Assembly (NCBI RefSeq): GCF_006335115.1
Contig: NZ_VDMJ01000015.1
Span: forward strand, 156,627-220,626
Length of the DNA stretch: 64,000 bases
Source of the DNA: Streptomyces sp. NP160
GTDB taxonomy: Bacteria > Actinomycetota > Actinomycetes > Actinomycetales > Quadrisphaeraceae
Direction of reading: 5' to 3'
Part shown: in pieces, positions 26,933 to 36,321 of the stretch
How the letters are laid out: each line of letters starts with the position of its first letter
Numbering within the stretch: the stretch's first letter is position 1
The notes under the pieces: generated by a model
The model's input: only the letters and a program-made list of their open reading frames with translations
What the model was told of the DNA's origin: nothing
Databases searched by the model: none
Program-made: the position numbers and the translations under genes

Positions 26933-28609
26933 ATGGACCTGGGGTCGTCGGCCAGCAGCGCTGGTGGTGGTGTGGACGAGCTCTCCGGGGGCCTCTTCGA
27001 CGGGTACGGAGCGGCCTCGACGGCGAGCGGTGCGTGGGACGAGATGTTCACCGCGGACGGCGCGGTGCGCGAGGCCAGCGCGCCCGTCCACGCCGCCCTG
27101 GCGAGCACGGCGGTGCGCGACCTGCGCGGCCGCGCCGACGCCCTGGCCACCTCCTACACCGACAAGGGCATCACCTTCGCCGTGGGCGGCGAGGAGCGCC
27201 CGTTCCCCCTCGACGTCGTCCCCCGCGTGGTCAGCGCGCAGGAGTGGGCGGTGGTGGAGGCCGGGGTCGCCCAGCGCGTCCGGGCCCTGGAGGCCTTCCT
27301 CGCCGACGCCTACGGCCCGATGCGGGCTGTGGAGGACGGCGTGGTGCCCCGCGGCGTCATCACCTCCTCCTCGCACTTCCACCGCGTGGTCGCCGGGATC
27401 GAGCCGCCCAACGGCGTGCGGGTGCACGTGGCGGGGGTGGACCTCGTCCGCGACGCCGAGGGCGTCTTCCGGGTCCTGGAGGACAACGTCCGCGTGCCCT
27501 CCGGCGTCAGCTACGTGCTCACCAACCGCACCGCCATGGCCGGGGCGATGCCCGAGGCGTTCAGCGACCAGCGGATCCGGCCGGTGTCCGCCTACCCCCG
27601 GCGCCTGCTGGCCGCGCTGCGCGCCGCGGCGCCGGTGGGCATCGAGGACCCGACCGTCGTCGTCCTGACCCCGGGGGTCTACAACAGCGCCTACTTCGAG
27701 CACGCCCTGCTCGCCCGCAGCATGGGCATCGAGCTGGTGGAGGGCCGCGACCTCGTCTGCCGCGGCGGCCGGCTGCACATGCGCACCACCGGCGGCCTGC
27801 GGCCGGTGCACGTGGTCTACCGGCGCGTGGACGACGAGTACCTCGACCCGGTGCACTTCCGCTCCGACTCGATGCTCGGCTGCCCCGGGCTGCTCAACGC
27901 CGCCCGCGCCGGCAACGTCACCATCGCCAACGGCATCGGCAACGGCGTCGCCGACGACAAGCTGCTCTACACCTACGTGCCCGACCTGGTCCGCTACTAC
28001 CTCGACGAGGAGCCGAAGCTCCCCAACGTCCCCACGTGGCGCCTGGAGGAGCCCGAGGCCCGCGAGGAGGTCTTCGACAGGCTCGCCGAGCTCGTGGTGA
28101 AGCCGGTCGACGGCTCCGGGGGCAAGGGCATCGTCATCGGCCCGGCCGCCAGCCCTGCCGAGCTCGACCGGCTGAGGGCCCGCGTCAGCGCCGACCCGCG
28201 CGGGTGGATCGCCCAGCCGGTGGTGCGGCTGTCCACCGTGCCGACCCTGGTGGGGGACCGGGTGGCACCGCGCCACGTGGACCTGCGTCCCTTCGCCGTC
28301 AACGACGGCTCGAACGTCTGGGTGCTGCCCGGCGGCCTGACCCGCGTGGCGCTTCCCGAGGGCGAGCTGGTGGTCAACTCCTCCCAGGGCGGCGGCAGCA
28401 AGGACACCTGGGTGCTGGCCGACGACCGCCCCGAGGAGGCCGCCCCCTCCCGCTCCCGCTCGACGACCGTCCCGACGCTGCCCGGGGCTCCGCCGGACCG
28501 CGGCCCGGGCGTCGCCGGAGCGGCCGACGTCCGCGACCAGCAGCAGCAGCAGCAGCAGCAGGCGCGCGAGGCCCTGGTGGAGCGGACGGAGGGGGGACGG
28601 TCGTGCTGA
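26933..28609 (+). CDS. Circularly permuted ATP-grasp protein (DUF404/DUF407)
   Basis: A 558-residue protein. It has the DUF404/DUF407 signatures of the circularly permuted ATP-grasp family: FDGYGAASTASGAWDEMF near the N-terminus, RRVDDEYLDPVHFRSDSMLG, NVTIANGIGNGVADDKL, the ATP-binding VKPVDGSGGKGIVIG, and WVLPGGLTRVAL with NSSQGGGSKDTWVL at the end. Family members are predicted carboxylate-amine ligases. ATG 26933 has TACGGT seven bases upstream. The last 60 residues are disordered and include eight consecutive Gln encoded by eight CAG codons. The stop overlaps the next start by seven bases, so the three genes form one translationally coupled operon. Confidence 0.93.
   Translation: MDLGSSASSAGGGVDELSGGLFDGYGAASTASGAWDEMFTADGAVREASAPVHAALASTAVRDLRGRADALATSYTDKGITFAVGGEERPFPLDVVPRVVSAQEWAVVEAGVAQRVRALEAFLADAYGPMRAVEDGVVPRGVITSSSHFHRVVAGIEPPNGVRVHVAGVDLVRDAEGVFRVLEDNVRVPSGVSYVLTNRTAMAGAMPEAFSDQRIRPVSAYPRRLLAALRAAAPVGIEDPTVVVLTPGVYNSAYFEHALLARSMGIELVEGRDLVCRGGRLHMRTTGGLRPVHVVYRRVDDEYLDPVHFRSDSMLGCPGLLNAARAGNVTIANGIGNGVADDKLLYTYVPDLVRYYLDEEPKLPNVPTWRLEEPEAREEVFDRLAELVVKPVDGSGGKGIVIGPAASPAELDRLRARVSADPRGWIAQPVVRLSTVPTLVGDRVAPRHVDLRPFAVNDGSNVWVLPGGLTRVALPEGELVVNSSQGGGSKDTWVLADDRPEEAAPSRSRSTTVPTLPGAPPDRGPGVAGAADVRDQQQQQQQQAREALVERTEGGRSC
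28538..28561 (+). repeat. (CAG)8 microsatellite
   Basis: Eight CAG codons in a row encode polyglutamine near the end of the ATP-grasp protein. Pure trinucleotide runs are rare in bacteria and prone to length change without frameshift. Confidence 0.95.
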
Positions 28610-29550
28610 GCCGCATCGCCGAGGCGCTGTTCTGGATCGGCCGCTACGTGGAGCGCGCCGAGGACACCGCCCGCCTGCTCGACGTGCAGCTGCAGCTGCT
28701 CGTGGAGGACCCCTGGCTGGACGAGCCCACCGCCTGCGCCAACCTCCTCGCGGTGATGGGAGCGCCGATGGAGGTCGCCGAGGACGGGAGCGCGCCCGCG
28801 GCGGACCGCCGCACCGTGCTCGACAGGCTCGGGTACGACCCGTTCTCGTCCGCCTCGATCGTCGCCTCCATCGGCGGGGCGCGGGAGAACGCCCGGCGCG
28901 CCCGCGAGACGGTCTCCACCGAGATGTGGGAGGTGCTGAACACCGCCTACAACGCCGTGCCCTCCGGGCGCTGGCGCGCGGTCAGCCCCCACACGTTCTT
29001 CGCGTGGGTGCGCGACCGCACCTCCACCGTGACCGGCATCGCCGACTCCACCATGAGCCGGGACGACGGCTGGCTGTTCCTCGTGCTCGGGCGGAGCATC
29101 GAGCGCGCCGACATGACCGCCCGGCTCATCACCTCCACCGCCAGCCTGGGCGGCCCGGCGAGCCGCTGGCCGTCGCTGCTGCGGGCGTGCGGTGCGCACG
29201 AGACCTTCCTGCGCACCTACCGGGGCCTGGAGGACGAGACCGAGGCCGCGGAGTTCCTCCTCCTCGACCGGCTCTTCCCGCGCTCGATCGTCCACGCCCT
29301 GGCGCAGGCCGAGCGGTGCCTGGCCGAGCTCGAGTCGAGCGGGCAGCGCGCCGGGGTCTTCGACGAGGCGCAGCGGCGCCTCGGACGGGCGCGCGCGGAG
29401 CTGGAGTACCGCCCGCTCACCGACGTCCTGGCGCACCTACCCGACGAGATGGAGCGGGTGCAGCGCACCTGCTCCGCCGCCTCCGACGCGGTGGCCCGTC
29501 GGTACTTCTCCAGCGCCGAGGCGCTGACCTGGGTGGGAGGGACGTCATGA
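28603..29550 (+). CDS. Alpha-E domain protein
   Basis: A 315-residue, mostly helical protein of the alpha-E (DUF403) family: LSRIAEALFWIGRYVERAED at the start, ENARRARETVSTEMWEVLN in the middle, and LFLVLGRSIERADMTARLI, the second copy of the helical signature with R-x-x-ERA. Its biochemical role is unknown. It always accompanies the permuted ATP-grasp and a transglutaminase-like protein, and may be an accessory or carrier for the ligase. GTG 28603 overlaps the upstream stop, and its own stop overlaps the next ATG (ATGA). Confidence 0.92.
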   Translation: MLSRIAEALFWIGRYVERAEDTARLLDVQLQLLVEDPWLDEPTACANLLAVMGAPMEVAEDGSAPAADRRTVLDRLGYDPFSSASIVASIGGARENARRARETVSTEMWEVLNTAYNAVPSGRWRAVSPHTFFAWVRDRTSTVTGIADSTMSRDDGWLFLVLGRSIERADMTARLITSTASLGGPASRWPSLLRACGAHETFLRTYRGLEDETEAAEFLLLDRLFPRSIVHALAQAERCLAELESSGQRAGVFDEAQRRLGRARAELEYRPLTDVLAHLPDEMERVQRTCSAASDAVARRYFSSAEALTWVGGTS

Positions 29551-30392
29551 GCGCGAGGCTGCGCATCGCGCACCACACCGGCTACCGGTACGGCGCGCCG
29601 GTCACCAGCTCCTACAACGAGGTGCGGGTCACGCCGATGACCACGCCGGAGCAGACGGCGCTGCGGACGAGGCTTGAGGTGCGCCCGGCCCCCTGGCAGC
29701 ACGTCTACCACGACTACTGGGGGTCCCAGGTGACCGTCTTCGAGGTGCACGAGCCGCACTCGGAGCTGGCCGTCACCGCCACCTCCACGGTGGAGGTGGA
29801 CCGTCCTGGGACGGCCGCTCCCGGCGGGGGCTGGGACGTGCTGCGCGACCCTCGCGCCGCCGACGAGATGGTCGAGCTGCTCGCCACCTCCCCGGCGACC
29901 GCGCCGCCGGCCGAGCTGAGCGAGCGGGTCCGCTCCCTGGCCGCCTCCGGCGCCAGCCCCGACGACCTCGCGGCCGAGGTCTGCTCGCTGCTGCACCGGG
30001 AGGTCCGCTACGTGCCCGGGGCCACGGGCGTGCACTCCCACGCCGCCGACGCCTGGGGCGAGCGCGCCGGCGTCTGCCAGGACATGGCCCACCTCGCCCT
30101 CGGCGCGCTGCGCACGGCGGGCATCCCCGCCCGGTACGTCTCCGGCTACCTGCACCCCGACCCCTCGGCGCCCGTGGGCACCACGGTGACGGGCGAGTCG
30201 CACGCCTGGGTGGAGTGGTGGACCGGCGAGTGGTTCGGCTGGGACCCCACCAACGACGTCCCCCCGGGCGACCGGCACGTCATCGTCACCCGCGGCCGTG
30301 AGTACTCCGACGTGCCGCCGCTCAAGGGCGTCTACGCGGGCAGCGCGCCCTCGGAGATGGTCGTGAAGGTGGACATCACCCGCCTCGCCTGA
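29547..30392 (+). CDS. Transglutaminase-like cysteine protease/amidase
   Basis: A 281-residue protein. The N-terminal beta domain opens with LRIAHHTGYRYGAPVTSSYN and PWQHVYHDYWGSQV, typical of the bacterial transglutaminase-like N domain. The catalytic domain has GVCQDMAHLALGALR (Cys), GESHAWVEWW (His) and WFGWDPTND (Asp), a complete triad. No signal peptide is present, so it acts in the cytoplasm. In this operon it is predicted to cleave or cross-link the product of the ATP-grasp ligase. ATG 29547 overlaps the alpha-E stop. Confidence 0.93.
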   Translation: MSARLRIAHHTGYRYGAPVTSSYNEVRVTPMTTPEQTALRTRLEVRPAPWQHVYHDYWGSQVTVFEVHEPHSELAVTATSTVEVDRPGTAAPGGGWDVLRDPRAADEMVELLATSPATAPPAELSERVRSLAASGASPDDLAAEVCSLLHREVRYVPGATGVHSHAADAWGERAGVCQDMAHLALGALRTAGIPARYVSGYLHPDPSAPVGTTVTGESHAWVEWWTGEWFGWDPTNDVPPGDRHVIVTRGREYSDVPPLKGVYAGSAPSEMVVKVDITRLA

Positions 30393-30401
30393 CGGTCCCG
30401 G

Positions 30402-30447
30402 CGCCGTCGTCGTCCTCCCCGGTGCACCGAGGAGGACGACGACGGCG
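30402..30447. terminator. Terminator after the ATP-grasp operon
   Basis: CGCCGTCGTCGTCCTC pairs perfectly with its complement at 30432-30447 around a 14-base loop. It lies nine bases after the transglutaminase stop and also faces the end of the convergent amidase. Confidence 0.8.
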
Positions 30448-30455
30448 GAGCGCGG

Positions 30456-32270
30456 TCAGCCGGCGGTGGGGAGCAGGCGCGGAGCCCTCCGGGCGTCGAC
30501 GGCGGCCTCGAAGGCGGCGGCGTAGCCGAGGACCTCGACGTCGTCCCACTGCGCGCCCGTGAAGGTGATGCCCACCGGCAGCACGTCGGCGGGGCCGGCG
30601 AAGCCCGCCGGCACGGTGACCGCCGGGTACCCGGCGACGGCGGCCGGGGTCGAGCTGGCGTAGACGAACGCCGGCGGCTCGCCGTCGGTGTTCTGGTAGC
30701 TGATCAGGTCCGGCGGCGTGCCCGTCAGCGAGACGACCGCCGCGAGGTCGTCGTCGTCCCCCGGACCCTGGGCGAGGGTGGTGTCGATGGAGGCGCGCGC
30801 CAGCCGCCGCGCGTCCGCACGGGCCGTGGCGATCTGGGGGGAGCCGGCGGCCGGCCCGGAGGCGGCGTCGGTGAAGGTCTCCTGGCCGAACAGCGACAGC
30901 TCGACGGGGTCCGCGGCGTTGAACGCGATGAGGTCGTCGAGGGTCTTCGGCAGCCCCGGGGCGAGCCCGCCGAGGTAGGCGTTGACGTCGCGCTCGAACT
31001 CTGGCCCCAGCGCCAGGCCCTCGCCGGCGCCGACGGCGTCCTGGTCGGGCAGCTGCACCGGCACGAGCACGGCGCCCGCCGCCTGCATCGCGGCCACGGC
31101 GGAGGCGTAGACGGCCTCGGTGCGGTCGTCGACGGCGGCGGACTGCTCCGCCGTGAGGGTCCAGTAGCCGAACCGGGCACCCGCCAGCGACGGGCCGTTG
31201 CCCTCCGCCACGCGGCCGAAGGAGGTGTCGACGTCGGCGGGGCGCTCCAGGGTGGCGGGGTCGGCAGCGTCCGTGCTGTCCAGGGCCTCCATGGCCAGCG
31301 CTGCGTCGACGGCGTGCCGCGCCAGCGGGCCTGCGGTGTCCTGCTCGAGCGAGAGCGGCACCACCCCGGTGCGGCTGACCATGCCCAGGGTCGGCTTGAC
31401 GCCCACCACGCCGTTGGTGGCGGCCGGGCAGACGATCGACCCGTCCGTCTCGGTGCCGATGGCCAGCTGCGCCAGCGAGGCCGCCACCCCGGCTCCCGAG
31501 CCCGAGGAGGAGCCGCACGGGTCCCGGTCGAGCGCGTACGGGTTGCGGGTCTGCCCGCCGACGCCGCTCCACCCGCTGGTGGACGACGTCGAGCGGAAGT
31601 TGGCCCACTCCGACAGGTTCGCCTTGCCGATCACCACGGCGCCCGCCGCGCGCAGCTGCGCGACCAGCGAGGCGTCCGGGGCGAGGTTGCCGGCCAGCGC
31701 GCGCGAGCCCGCCGTCGTCGGGAGCCCCGCGGAGCCGATGTTGTCCTTGAGGAGCACCGGGACGCCCTCGAGCGGGCCGCGCGCGCCGTGCGCCGCGCGG
31801 TGGGCGTCGCTGGCCCTGGCCTGCTCCAGCGCCGTCGGGTCGAGGGCGAGGACGGCACCGACCTCCGGGTCGACGTCGCGGATGCGCTGCAGGTAGGCCG
31901 CCGTGAGGCCCTCGGCGGTGAGGTCACCGGCCTCGATGCGGTGCTGCAGCTCGGGGACGGTCAGCGGGTCGAGGTCGACGTCCGAGACCACCAGGCCCGC
32001 GGCCTGCGCCGCGGCGAGCAGCTCCCCGGCGCGCGCGGGCGCGGCGGCGCCGGTCTTCGCGGGCTCGGACGCCGTGGGGCCGCCCGCCGCGTCGGCCGCC
32101 CCGGCGCCGGGGGGACCGGCGGCCTCGACGTCGGCGGCGGGCGGGGCGGTCGGGTCGAGGTCGGCGGCGGAGGCGGACAGCGCCCCCGCGGGCAGGACCA
32201 GCGCGGCGGCGAGGACGGACGCGGCGGCGCGCGGCGACCGGCGCGGAGGACGGCGGGCAGGACGTGTCAC
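30456..32270 (-). CDS. Secreted amidase (amidase signature family)
   Basis: A 604-residue protein. GTG 32270 has GGAGG six bases upstream. Residues 1-35 are a signal peptide with a twin-Arg-like basic start ([13 protein letters not shown]) and a hydrophobic core ending ASAAD. An Ala/Pro linker follows. The amidase domain has LKDNIGSAG (catalytic Lys), [15 protein letters not shown] (cis-Ser) and [19 protein letters not shown] (catalytic Ser). Family members hydrolyse amides such as peptide amides or enantioselective substrates; the specificity is unknown. The cluster of [16 protein letters not shown] helices is typical of the longer, secreted members. It is a stand-alone gene divergent from lepA. 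Confidence 0.9.
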   Translation of the reverse strand: MTRPARRPPRRSPRAAASVLAAALVLPAGALSASAADLDPTAPPAADVEAAGPPGAGAADAAGGPTASEPAKTGAAAPARAGELLAAAQAAGLVVSDVDLDPLTVPELQHRIEAGDLTAEGLTAAYLQRIRDVDPEVGAVLALDPTALEQARASDAHRAAHGARGPLEGVPVLLKDNIGSAGLPTTAGSRALAGNLAPDASLVAQLRAAGAVVIGKANLSEWANFRSTSSTSGWSGVGGQTRNPYALDRDPCGSSSGSGAGVAASLAQLAIGTETDGSIVCPAATNGVVGVKPTLGMVSRTGVVPLSLEQDTAGPLARHAVDAALAMEALDSTDAADPATLERPADVDTSFGRVAEGNGPSLAGARFGYWTLTAEQSAAVDDRTEAVYASAVAAMQAAGAVLVPVQLPDQDAVGAGEGLALGPEFERDVNAYLGGLAPGLPKTLDDLIAFNAADPVELSLFGQETFTDAASGPAAGSPQIATARADARRLARASIDTTLAQGPGDDDDLAAVVSLTGTPPDLISYQNTDGEPPAFVYASSTPAAVAGYPAVTVPAGFAGPADVLPVGITFTGAQWDDVEVLGYAAAFEAAVDARRAPRLLPTAG

Positions 32271-32458
32271 GGGAGCCTCCCGGGGTGCTGTGCGCCGGCT
32301 CGTCGACGGATGGACCGGCTGGGCGTTCGGGTGGTTGGTCACCGTACGGGTGTTTCGTCCCGGTGGCGTCCCCGCACCCCCGGCTGCTGCCGCGCGCCGG
32401 CGGCCCGGGCGCCGGGCGTCGAGCCCGGCGGGGCTCCACTGCATGGGAGCATGGGCCG

Positions 32459-34354
32459 GTGCCAGCGTCCCCCACGTCGTCGTCCGCCGGGCTGGCGGGC
32501 ATCCAGCCCGCGTCCACGGCGCCGGAGCGCCTCCGCAACTTCTGCATCATCGCCCACATCGACCACGGCAAGTCGACCCTGGCCGACCGCATGCTGCAGA
32601 TCACCGGCATCGTCGACGACCGCGCGATGCGCGCCCAGTACCTCGACCGCATGGACATCGAGCGCGAGCGCGGCATCACCATCAAGAGCCAGGCCGTGCG
32701 CATGCCGTGGGCGCCCCGCACGGGCGCGCTCGAGGGGCAGGCCCACGCGCTCAACATGATCGACACCCCGGGCCACGTGGACTTCACCTACGAGGTGTCC
32801 CGCTCCCTGGCCGCCTGCGAGGGCGCGGTGCTGCTGGTCGACGCCGCCCAGGGGATCGAGGCCCAGACCCTGGCCAACCTCTACCTGGCGATGGAGAACG
32901 ACCTCGCCATCGTCCCGGTCCTCAACAAGATCGACCTGCCCGCTGCGCAGCCCGAGCGCTACGCGGAGGAGCTGGCAGGTCTCGTGGGCGGCGACCCCGC
33001 CGACGTCCTGCGGGTCTCCGGCAAGACCGGCGTGGGCGTGGAGGCGCTGCTCGACAGGATCGTCGACGTCGTCCCCGCCCCCGTGGGGGACCCGGACGCC
33101 CCGGCCCGCGCGATGATCTTCGACTCCGTCTACGACACCTACCGCGGCGTGGTCACCTACGTGCGCGTGGTGGACGGGGTGCTGCGCCCCCGCGAGCGGA
33201 TCGCCATGATGTCGACCCGCGCCCAGCACGACCTGCTCGAGATCGGCGTCTCCAGCCCCGAGCCGACCCCGTCCGAGGGCCTCGGCGTGGGCGAGGTGGG
33301 CTACCTCATCACCGGCGTGAAGGACGTGCGCCAGAGCCGCGTCGGTGACACCGTCACCTCCGCCGCCCGCCAGGCCGCCGAGCCGGTGGGCGCCTACGAG
33401 GACCCCAAGCCCATGGTGTTCTCGGGCCTGTTCCCCATCGACGGGTCCGACTACCCCCTGCTGCGCGACGCGCTCGACAAGCTCAAGCTCAACGACGCCG
33501 CCCTGGCGTACGAGCCGGAGACGTCGGTGGCGCTCGGGTTCGGGTTCCGCTGCGGCTTCCTCGGGCTGCTGCACCTGGAGATCACCCGCGACCGCCTGGA
33601 GCGGGAGTTCGGGCTGGACCTCATCTCCACCGCGCCGTCGGTGGTCTACGAGGTCACCCTCGACGACGGCCGCGAGGTCACCGTCACCAACCCCAGCGAG
33701 TACCCCGCGGGCAAGGTCTCCGGGGTCCGCGAGCCCGTGGTCAAGGCCACCGTGCTGACGCCGTCCGACTACATCGGCACGGTCATGGAGCTGTGCCAGC
33801 AGCGCCGCGGCGAGCTGCAGGGCATGGACTACCTCTCCGAGGACCGCGTGGAGATGCGCTACCGCCTGCCCATGGCGGAGATCGTCTTCGACTTCTTCGA
33901 CGCCCTGAAGTCGCGCACCCGCGGCTACGCGTCCTTCGACTACGACGTCGACGGCGACCAGGCCGCCGACCTCGTCAAGGTCGACATCCTCTTGCAGGGC
34001 GAGCAGGTCGACGCCTTCAGCGCCATCGTCCACAAGGACAAGGCCTACTCCTACGGCGTGATGATGGCGAGCAAGCTGCGCGAGCTCATCCCGCGCCAGC
34101 AGTTCGAGGTGCCCGTGCAGGCCGCGATCGGCGCCCGGGTCATCGCCCGCGAGACCGTGCGCGCCATCCGCAAGGACGTCCTCGCCAAGTGCTACGGCGG
34201 TGACATCACCCGCAAGCGCAAGCTGCTGGAGAAGCAGAAGGAGGGCAAGAAGCGCATGAAGATGGTCGGCCGCGTGGAGGTCCCCCAGGAGGCGTTCATC
34301 GCCGCGCTCTCCACCGACGCGCCCACCGGCAAGGACGCCGCCGCCAAGAAGTGA
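32459..34354 (+). CDS. lepA: Elongation factor 4
   Basis: A 631-residue translational GTPase that acts on stalled or mistranslocated ribosomes. [16 protein letters not shown] is the P-loop, [16 protein letters not shown] the G3 region and NKIDLP the G4 region. The C-terminal domain shows [27 protein letters not shown]-type sequence (about 445-475), unique to LepA, and the final [19 protein letters not shown] 32459 has GGGAG nine to ten bases upstream. The order rpsT ... lepA ... hemW is standard, with an unusual insertion of the ATP-grasp operon and the amidase between rpsT and lepA. Confidence 0.97.
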   Translation: MPASPTSSSAGLAGIQPASTAPERLRNFCIIAHIDHGKSTLADRMLQITGIVDDRAMRAQYLDRMDIERERGITIKSQAVRMPWAPRTGALEGQAHALNMIDTPGHVDFTYEVSRSLAACEGAVLLVDAAQGIEAQTLANLYLAMENDLAIVPVLNKIDLPAAQPERYAEELAGLVGGDPADVLRVSGKTGVGVEALLDRIVDVVPAPVGDPDAPARAMIFDSVYDTYRGVVTYVRVVDGVLRPRERIAMMSTRAQHDLLEIGVSSPEPTPSEGLGVGEVGYLITGVKDVRQSRVGDTVTSAARQAAEPVGAYEDPKPMVFSGLFPIDGSDYPLLRDALDKLKLNDAALAYEPETSVALGFGFRCGFLGLLHLEITRDRLEREFGLDLISTAPSVVYEVTLDDGREVTVTNPSEYPAGKVSGVREPVVKATVLTPSDYIGTVMELCQQRRGELQGMDYLSEDRVEMRYRLPMAEIVFDFFDALKSRTRGYASFDYDVDGDQAADLVKVDILLQGEQVDAFSAIVHKDKAYSYGVMMASKLRELIPRQQFEVPVQAAIGARVIARETVRAIRKDVLAKCYGGDITRKRKLLEKQKEGKKRMKMVGRVEVPQEAFIAALSTDAPTGKDAAAKK

Positions 34355-34355
34355 G

Positions 34356-34904
34356 TCAGCGGGTGGCCGGACCGCAGCGGGCCGTCATCGCGCGCTGCGG
34401 TCCGGCGTCGCCCCCGAGGTACCGCCCGACGTCGGCGAACCCCGCTCGCCCGTAGGCCCGCAGGCCCGGGGCGTTCCGCTCGTTGACCGTCAGGACGACG
34501 ACGCGCGCCGCCGGCGCGACCACCGGTGCGAGCGCCACCGCCGCGCGGGCGGCCGCGGTGCCGTGGCCCCGGCCCTGGTGGTCGGCGCCGACGACGAAGG
34601 AGCGCAGCAGCACCGCGGTGGCCGGGTCCTCGCCGGAGGCCGCGAGCAGCTCGGCCAGCTCGGGGTCCTGGTCGGAGGCTGCCGCGCCGGCGTGCAGGAC
34701 GCCGGCGCCGACCACCCCGCCGTCGTCGTCGTCCTCGCCGCTGAGGACGACGAACGGCGTGCGCGCGGGGTCGGCGAGGGCGAGCGGGAAGGACTCCGCG
34801 GGAGCCTTGGCGAAGCGCTGCTGCTCCTCGCCGGTCCGCAGCTGCAGCGCCGCGGCGAGCAGCGCGTCGTCGTCGGGCCCGACCACGACGAGGCGCACCA
34901 CCAC
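34356..34904 (-). CDS. GNAT N-acetyltransferase
   Basis: A 182-residue GNAT enzyme. VVGADHQGRGHGTAAARAAV contains the acetyl-CoA pyrophosphate-binding Q-x-x-G-x-G motif; LTVNERNAPGLRAYGRAGF is the C-terminal motif B. The start is the first of three consecutive GTG codons. It ends one base after the lepA stop in a convergent arrangement. A closely similar protein lies at 35623-36189, with the MOSC gene between. The substrate is unknown. Confidence 0.87.
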   Translation of the reverse strand: MVVRLVVVGPDDDALLAAALQLRTGEEQQRFAKAPAESFPLALADPARTPFVVLSGEDDDDGGVVGAGVLHAGAAASDQDPELAELLAASGEDPATAVLLRSFVVGADHQGRGHGTAAARAAVALAPVVAPAARVVVLTVNERNAPGLRAYGRAGFADVGRYLGGDAGPQRAMTARCGPATR

Positions 34905-34971
34905 GCCGCCATCCTGCTCGGTCCCGACGGGGCGTGCCCCGGGAGCCGTCGCCCCGGCATGATCGGGCGCC

Positions 34972-35619
34972 GTGGGAACCCTGATCGCCGTCTGCCGCGT
35001 CCACCAGCTGCTGCCCGACGCCGGGACGGTCGGCACCACGGCCATCGACAAGCGACCCGTCGAGGGGCCGGTGAGGGTGCGGGCGCTCGGTGCCTACGGC
35101 GACGTCCAGGCGGACCGGTACGACCACGGCGGCCGCGACAAGGCGCTGTACGCGTACGCGCAGGAGGCCGCCGACCGGTGGGTGGCCGAGCTGGAGCGCG
35201 AGGTCCCGCCGGGGCTGTTCGGGGAGAACCTGCGCACGGCCGGCGTCGACGTGGACGGCGCGGAGGTCGGGGAGCGCTGGCGCATCGGCACCGGTGACGA
35301 CGCCCTCGAGGTGGAGGTCACGATGCCCCGCACGCCGTGCGCGACCTTCGCCCGGCGGATGGGGGAGGAGCGCTGGGTGAGGCGCTTCACCCGGTCCGGC
35401 GCACCGGGCGCCTACCTGCGGGTGCTGCGGCCGGGGACGGTCAGCGCCGGGGACCCCGTGGAGGTCCTGTCGCGGCCGGGACACGGCGTGGGGGTCGGGC
35501 GGTGGCTGGTGCACGCCGACCCCGTCGACGCGCGGACGCTGCTCGCGTGCGCCGTCGACGGCGGCGTGGACCTGGCACCCGACATGCGCGAGGTGGTGGA
35601 GGCGGTCGCCCGCCGCTGA
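34972..35619 (+). CDS. MOSC-domain protein
   Basis: A 215-residue MOSC (molybdenum cofactor sulfurase C-terminal) protein. DHGGRDKALYAYAQEAADRW and PPGLFGENLRTAGVDV are the YiiM-like MOSC signatures, and TMPRTPCATFARRM carries the conserved cysteine thought to accept sulfur. YiiM-type proteins reduce N-hydroxylated compounds using molybdenum cofactor. GTG 34972 has CATGAT eight bases upstream. It shares its 67 bp upstream region with the divergent GNAT gene. Confidence 0.92.
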   Translation: MGTLIAVCRVHQLLPDAGTVGTTAIDKRPVEGPVRVRALGAYGDVQADRYDHGGRDKALYAYAQEAADRWVAELEREVPPGLFGENLRTAGVDVDGAEVGERWRIGTGDDALEVEVTMPRTPCATFARRMGEERWVRRFTRSGAPGAYLRVLRPGTVSAGDPVEVLSRPGHGVGVGRWLVHADPVDARTLLACAVDGGVDLAPDMREVVEAVARR

Positions 35620-35622
35620 GGC

Positions 35623-36189
35623 TCAGCGGGGCTGCAGCGCCGCCACCATGACCACCTGCGGGTCGGCGGCCTGCGCCATCCACCGCGCGCCGCTGTCGGC
35701 GAAGCCCGCCCGGGCGTACGCCGTCCGCGCGGCGGTGTTCGACTCGTGCACGCACAGCACCAGCAGCTGCGCCTCCGGCTCCAGCGCGTGGGCCAGCGCC
35801 CTCGCGCGGCGCGCAGCCGCCGTGCCGTAGCCGCGGCCCTGGTGGGGACGTCCGACGTAGAAGGCGCGCAGCAGCAGACCGCGCGCGGGCTCGTCGAGGA
35901 GGTGCTCGAGCTGCCCGTGCCGGTCGAGCGTGCCGAACCCGACCACCCGCTCACCCCCGCTGGCTCCCTCGGGGCCGTCGAGCGCGGCCATCACGGCGAA
36001 CGGCACCCGCAGCGGGTCGGCGCTGGCCGGCGGGTACGTCATCGACGCCGGCAGGCAGTAGCGGTCCTGCCCGTGCCCGGGCTTGAGGGCGAGCACGGAG
36101 GCGAGCAGCCGCGGGTCGCTGGCCTCGGACAGGACCTCGAGCCGCACGGCAGGCAGGGGCCGCCTCGCGCCCGCAGCTGCTGCACCCAC
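35623..36189 (-). CDS. GNAT N-acetyltransferase (paralogue of the 34356 gene)
   Basis: A 188-residue GNAT protein. YVGRPHQGRGYGTAAARRAR holds the acetyl-CoA motif, and LCVHESNTAARTAYARAGF motif B. Side by side with the 34356-34904 protein, the C-terminal halves match closely (LLLRxF-VG-HQGRG-GTAAAR, AYxRAGFAD), so the two look like tandem duplicates separated by the MOSC gene. GTG 36189 is preceded on the minus strand by TGGGAT six bases away, suggesting a leaderless start. It converges with the MOSC gene, three bases between stops. The substrate is unknown. Confidence 0.87.
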   Translation of the reverse strand: MGAAAAGARRPLPAVRLEVLSEASDPRLLASVLALKPGHGQDRYCLPASMTYPPASADPLRVPFAVMAALDGPEGASGGERVVGFGTLDRHGQLEHLLDEPARGLLLRAFYVGRPHQGRGYGTAAARRARALAHALEPEAQLLVLCVHESNTAARTAYARAGFADSGARWMAQAADPQVVMVAALQPR

Positions 36190-36220
36190 GCCCCCATCCC
36201 AGCACCCGCCCGCCGCGCGC

Positions 36221-36282
36221 ACTCAGGCACCCGAGTGCGACACCGGGGGCTCCGGAGCAGCACTGGGGCGCCCGAGTGCGAC
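36221..36282. repeat. Two copies of the palindromic repeat family
   Basis: ACTCAGGCACCCGAGTGCGAC (36221-36241) and its variant ACTGGGGCGCCCGAGTGCGAC (36262-36282) lie 41 bp apart in a divergent intergenic region. They share the CCCGAGTGC core and almost the same spacing with the tandem array at 26168-26316. Confidence 0.75.
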
Positions 36283-36321
36283 GGGAGGAGCTGGTCCGGG
36301 CGGGTGCGACGATGGACGGCG

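Noticed and set aside
30456-32270. Amidase as part of the ATP-grasp operon
   Set aside because: It is on the opposite strand, exported, and separated by a strong hairpin.
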